NCBI RefSeq assembly: GCF_900604315.1
Contig: NZ_LR026978.1
Coordinates: 423,901-487,900, forward strand
Origin: [Erwinia] mediterraneensis
Lineage (GTDB): Bacteria > Pseudomonadota > Gammaproteobacteria > Enterobacterales > Enterobacteriaceae
Reading direction: 5' to 3'
Length of the DNA: 64,000 bases
A model generated the notes under the pieces. That model ran no database searches. It was not told the origin of the DNA and saw only the letters and a program-made list of their open reading frames with translations. Positions 60,887-64,000 of the stretch are shown in pieces; the first letter of the stretch is position 1, and each line of letters begins with the position of its first letter. The position numbers were made by a program, and so were the translations under genes.

Positions 60887-62146
60887 ATGTTTAGGTTACA
60901 TAGCGTCGCTATAACAGGCTTTTGGGGAAGACTGAATGCAACGTGCTCATTTTATAACGATGTAAATATAATCATCGGTCGAAACGGAACAGGCAAAACT
61001 ACGTTTATGAATATTCTACACGCCGTATTGTCTGTAGAACTTGATTCTATAAACGAAAATAACTTTGACACTGTCGAAGTAAAATTAAAAGATGGAGCAA
61101 AAACAAAAACAATAAAGGTTGTGAGACTTATTGACTCTTTGCGGCCTTACCCAACATTTGAGTATCAAATATCAAGAAAAAAATATACGGTAAGGGCCAT
61201 TGATGAAAGAAGAGTGCCTTTTTCTGTACGACGCCGCCATCAAGAAGAACTTGACGGATTAAAAACAGAATTAAATAGACTGGTAGCATTATCTTCATTA
61301 TCCGTATATCGCCTTAGAAGCGGAGAAGATCTTGAGATTCGTGATAACTATGGTTCTAAACTTATAAACCCCGTAGACTTCAGACTCACACAACTATTGC
61401 AAAACTTGACAAAATATCAATTATTTCTTTCACAAAAGGCACGTGAGGTAGCAACAAACTTACAAAAAGAAGTTTTAGCCTCTATTTTGTATAGTAAAGA
61501 GGATGCTGAGGATGAGGCATACAATTGGCAATTCGACAAAGATACAGAAAGAAGAAGTTTGATCTCTGCTTACTCTCAGCTAAATGCCTTTGACGGTGAT
61601 GTTAGAAAAAAAATCAACTTCCACGTTGACGCAATTGATAAAACCTTTACTGAAATAAAAGGTGCCCAAAAAAATAAAGAAGGTGTAATAAACGTAGATT
61701 ATCGTTCACTTGAGGCTTTAAGAAAAACCCAAAGAATAATAAAAATGTCTTTACGCTCAGAAGATGACGTAACAAAAATATACACTCCTATAAAATTATT
61801 TACGGATACATTACAAGAATTCATAGCTGATAAAAGATTTTATTTCTCTGGCGGCGAGTTGATGCTAGAAAATGGACATGGCCCAATCAGTCATCAAAAT
61901 CTATCTTCGGGTGAAAAGCAGCTTTTGATTTTATTTATTGAAACTTTATTACAACAAAATAAGCCTTTTATATTTTTAACTGATGAGCCAGAACTCTCTC
62001 TACATATTGCTTGGCAAAGAAAAATAATCCCGGCAATCAAGCAATTAAACCCAAATGCGCAAGTTATCGCAGCGACTCATTCCCCTGAAGTAGCATCTAA
62101 ATACAGGAATTCTATTTTTGATATGGAGAAAATTGTTCATGGATGA
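60887..62146 (+). CDS. ariA: AriA-like AAA ATPase of a PARIS defence system
   Basis: A 419-residue ABC/SMC-type ATPase. Walker A GRNGTGKTTF is at residues 31-40, the signature LSSGEKQLLIL and Walker B FIFLTDEPELSLH are near the C terminus, followed by the switch His in AATHSPEVA. A coiled, charged middle (about 90-300) separates the halves. It overlaps the next gene, a DUF4435 protein, by 8 bases. An AAA ATPase plus DUF4435 pair is the PARIS architecture, where AriA assembles, senses phage anti-restriction proteins and holds AriB inactive. AAGGA precedes the ATG. The cassette is distinctly AT-rich relative to the phage and host, a sign of transfer. Confidence 0.83.
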   Translation: MFRLHSVAITGFWGRLNATCSFYNDVNIIIGRNGTGKTTFMNILHAVLSVELDSINENNFDTVEVKLKDGAKTKTIKVVRLIDSLRPYPTFEYQISRKKYTVRAIDERRVPFSVRRRHQEELDGLKTELNRLVALSSLSVYRLRSGEDLEIRDNYGSKLINPVDFRLTQLLQNLTKYQLFLSQKAREVATNLQKEVLASILYSKEDAEDEAYNWQFDKDTERRSLISAYSQLNAFDGDVRKKINFHVDAIDKTFTEIKGAQKNKEGVINVDYRSLEALRKTQRIIKMSLRSEDDVTKIYTPIKLFTDTLQEFIADKRFYFSGGELMLENGHGPISHQNLSSGEKQLLILFIETLLQQNKPFIFLTDEPELSLHIAWQRKIIPAIKQLNPNAQVIAATHSPEVASKYRNSIFDMEKIVHG

Positions 62147-62981
62147 TTTTTTCTATTCAGCTGAAGCTGAAAACATTATTAATCTTTTTTATCAGTCTGA
62201 TCTTATGGTGTATGTTGAAGGCCCTGATGACATCTGTTTTTGGGAGATCATTTTTGAAAAAGCTAGTGGGCTAAAAGTTGAAATACAAGAACTAGGCGGT
62301 TGCAAAGAAATAGAAAAATATATTGAAAGGATCATTAAAGAAGATTTAAAGGTAGTCGTTGCCTGTGATTCTGACCTAACGAAATTTAAAGATGAAAAGC
62401 ATCAGAAAACTAAGCGGATAATAAGAACGTCTGGGTATGCCATTGAAAACACGTTTATTTCAAATGACGGAATACTAAGAGCCATCAGAACGCTGGGTAA
62501 ATTCAAAGCTAAAGACATGCTTTCTCTAAACATATCAAAATGGGAAGAGGATTTCTATAAAAATATTGAAGAGTTAGTTAAGATAGATATTTATAACTAT
62601 ATTCATGAGAGTGGAATTCCCGTTATTGGAGATAGCTCTATAAGATTTATGAAATCAAAAAACTCAAGTTTATTATGCGAAAATAAAATAAACACACACA
62701 AAGAAGAGGTAATCGGAAAAATAGAAAGATTCAACCCAAAAGAAGTAGATGAATTATTGGAAAAATTAAATACAACCCCAAAAAATTGGTTGAGGGGACA
62801 TTTTTTGTTTTCAGCCATTCACAGACTAATCAGTTCTACAATAGCAAGTTATGGAAGAAAAATAAATCTTTCTTATGATGCCTTATACTCAATTTTAATA
62901 AACAACTTCGAAAGCATTTTTGATGAGAGTCATAATGAATTTGATTATTATAAAAAAGAAATCGCACAGATTGAATTTTAA
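62139..62981 (+). CDS. ariB: AriB-like DUF4435/TOPRIM effector of a PARIS defence system
   Basis: A 280-residue DUF4435 protein. TOPRIM-type acidic residues are visible: the Glu and Asp pair in VYVEGPDDICFWE (about residues 20-32) and the DSD in VVVACDSDLTKFK (about 80-92). The C-terminal half is helical and Lys-rich. In studied PARIS systems AriB is the toxic nuclease, released from AriA, that cuts a host tRNA and stops phage growth. ATG 62139 (GGAG 11 bases upstream) is preferred over TTG 62118. Similarity to known AriB is judged by domain and gene pairing, not by alignment. Confidence 0.82.
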   Translation: MDDFFYSAEAENIINLFYQSDLMVYVEGPDDICFWEIIFEKASGLKVEIQELGGCKEIEKYIERIIKEDLKVVVACDSDLTKFKDEKHQKTKRIIRTSGYAIENTFISNDGILRAIRTLGKFKAKDMLSLNISKWEEDFYKNIEELVKIDIYNYIHESGIPVIGDSSIRFMKSKNSSLLCENKINTHKEEVIGKIERFNPKEVDELLEKLNTTPKNWLRGHFLFSAIHRLISSTIASYGRKINLSYDALYSILINNFESIFDESHNEFDYYKKEIAQIEF

Positions 62982-62994
62982 ATAAAACATAAAG

Positions 62995-63022
62995 CGAGCA
63001 TGGGAAAATTAGCCCACGCTCG
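62995..63022. terminator. Hairpin after ariB
   Basis: A stem CGAGCATGGG / CCCACGCTCG (one mismatch) with an 8-base AT loop. The plus-strand side is followed by TTAAAAAAA, without a T-run, and the minus-strand side by CTTTATGTTTT. It may serve gene S rather than ariB. Confidence 0.5.
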
Positions 63023-63035
63023 TTAAAAAAATTAT

Positions 63036-63230
63036 TCACACCTTTGAAAGCCACCCACTCAGAATATGTTTAAGATTTATTTCAACCTTACTATCCACAC
63101 CTAATAATGGACGTGCAGCATACCTCACGTCTTTACCGCCCCGGCTCACTCGATCACGCAGTCCATAATGATGCACCCGAGCAATACGCTGCACGTCCCT
63201 GGTAAACGCTACTTCAGCCGAGTTTGCGTC
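63036..63230 (-). pseudogene. S: 3' fragment of tail completion gene S, cut by IS1
   Basis: The minus strand reads DANSAEVAFTRDVQRIARVHHYG, then LRDRVSRGGKDVRYAARPLLG, and ends VEINLKHILSGWLSKV-stop. This is the C-terminal end of the P2 gpS (tail completion, phage virion morphogenesis) family. Only 64 codons remain; the 5' part is interrupted by IS1. In P2 gene S lies directly before V, so the ariAB cassette separates two normally adjacent genes. Confidence 0.85.
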
Positions 63231-63247
63231 TGGGTAATGGTCCCAAC

Positions 63248-63751
63248 TTATTGATAGTGTTTTATGTTCAGATAATGCCCGATGACTTTATCATGCAGCT
63301 CCACCGATTTTGAGAACGACAGCGACTTCCTTCCCAGCCTTGCCAGATGCTGCCTCAGATTCAGGTTATGCCGCTCAATTCGCTGCGTATATCGCTTGCT
63401 GATTACGTGCAGCTTTCCCTTCAGGCGGGATTCATACAGCGGCCAGCCATCCGTCATCCATATCACCACGTCAAAGGGTGACAGCAGGCTCATAAGACGC
63501 CCCAGCGTCGCCATAGTGCGTTCACCGAATACGTGCGCAACAACCGTCTTCCGGAGCCTGTCATACGCGTAAAACAGCCAGCGCTGGCGCGATTTAGCCC
63601 CGACGTAGCCCCACTGTTCGTCCATTTCCGCGCAGACGATGACGTCACTGCCCGGCTGTATGCGCGAGGTTACCGACTGCGGCCTGAGTTTTTTAAGTGA
63701 CGTAAAATCGTGTTGAGGCCAACGCCCATAATGCGGGCGGTTGCCCGGCAT
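63248..63751 (-). CDS. insB: IS1 InsB transposase part
   Basis: The 167-residue frame holds the IS1 DDE domain ([61 protein letters not shown]). It is normally translated as an InsA-B' fusion by -1 shifting at AAAAAAC (63688-63694 on the plus strand as GTTTTTT). Confidence 0.93.
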
Positions 63752-63945
63752 CCAACGCCATTCATGGCCATATCAATGATTTTCTGGTGCGTACCGGGTT
63801 GAGAGGCTGTGTATGTGAACTGTAACTGCCATGTTTTACGGCAGTGAGAGCAGAGATAGCGCTGATGTCCGGCAGTACTTTTACCGTTACGCACCACCCC
63901 GTCTGTAGCTGAACAGGAGGGACAGCTGATAGAAACAGAAGCCAC
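63670..63945 (-). CDS. insA: IS1 InsA repressor/DNA-binding protein
   Basis: The 91-residue InsA binds the IS1 ends and represses the transposase promoter. It has an N-terminal zinc finger ([20 protein letters not shown]) and a helix-turn-helix ([22 protein letters not shown]). Its end overlaps insB through the frameshift region. Confidence 0.95.
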
Positions 63946-64000
63946 TGGAGCACCTCAAAAACACCATCATACACTAAATCAGTAAGTTGGCAGCATCACC

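Larger units (their letters stand above)
63233..64000 (-). mobile_element. IS1: Complete IS1 element
   Basis: The element is exactly 768 bases. The end at 63233 begins GGTAATGGTCCCAACTTATTGATAG-like and the other end (minus strand from 64000) begins GGTGATGCTGCCAACTTACT, the IS1 inverted repeats. It carries insA and insB on the minus strand and has split gene S. The target duplication next to 63232 cannot be confirmed because the window ends with the element. Confidence 0.95.

Noticed and set aside
60830..60894. Ogr-driven promoter for ariA
   Set aside because: The Ogr box is symmetric, but activation at -55 in the plus direction would start transcription inside ariA; the cassette more likely has its own promoter.
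60887..62981. Gabija or classical OLD nuclease system
   Set aside because: Gabija needs a fused ATPase-TOPRIM protein and a UvrD-type helicase. Here the ATPase and the DUF4435 protein are separate and no helicase is present, which fits PARIS better.
49081..64000. Call of a tailocin (R-type bacteriocin)
   Set aside because: Only tail genes are visible, but the window stops at IS1 inside gene S, so the absence of head genes cannot be claimed.

Overview
The window is a chromosomal segment of an enterobacterium (Enterobacterales; gene content and order point to the Erwiniaceae, for example a Pantoea, Erwinia or Mixta relative, but the family is an inference from synteny and protein similarity, not proven). 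Most of it (about 1-49,080) is conserved backbone that follows the E. coli K-12 order glyA-hmp-glnB-glrR-qseG-glrK-purL-mltF-tadA-pgpC-yfhH-yfhL-acpS-pdxJ-recO-era-rnc-lepB-lepA-rseC-rseB-rseA-rpoE-nadB-trmN6-srmB-grcA-ung, then jumps directly to grpE-nadK-recN-bamE-ratB-ratA-smpB-ssrA.

Region by region. 1-4,060: an unidentified membrane/coiled-coil protein, csiE and hcaT. 4,060-10,860: glyA and hmp, divergent across a spacer with a PurR-like and an NsrR box, then glnB and the glrR-qseG-glrK two-component operon. 11,000-19,116: narK-narG-narH-narJ-narI, a compact respiratory nitrate reductase operon behind a perfect FNR box, lying between glrK and purL where E. coli has only glmY. 19,350-19,800: glmY itself is still present, with an overlapping sigma-54/sigma-70 promoter and three GlrR-type repeats; it is now about 8.5 kb from glrKR. 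19,869-49,080: purL through ssrA, including the sigma-E operon, a NadR operator at nadB, an FNR box at grcA, a sigma-32 promoter at grpE and LexA boxes at recN.

49,081-64,000: a P2-family prophage inserted at the 3' end of ssrA. Next to ssrA are a small WYL-like/BRCT-like protein and the activator gene ogr, followed on the minus strand by the tail genes D, U, T, E/E', FII, FI, tail-fibre assembly, H, I, J, W, V (P2 order read backwards). Two perfect Ogr boxes (TTGT-N12-ACAA) lie in front of FI and V. Between V and gene S, in the opposite orientation and with AT-rich composition, sits a two-gene cassette: an AAA ATPase and a DUF4435/TOPRIM protein. This is the architecture of the PARIS (AriA/AriB) anti-phage defence system. 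Gene S is cut by a complete 768-bp IS1 that ends exactly at the last base of the window. Head, lysis, replication and integrase genes are not in view, so whether the prophage is intact beyond the IS1 cannot be judged.

The most interesting parts are the PARIS cassette as prophage cargo between S and V, the preserved GlrR-sigma54-glmY circuit split by a nitrate respiration operon, and the clear set of phage and host regulatory sites.
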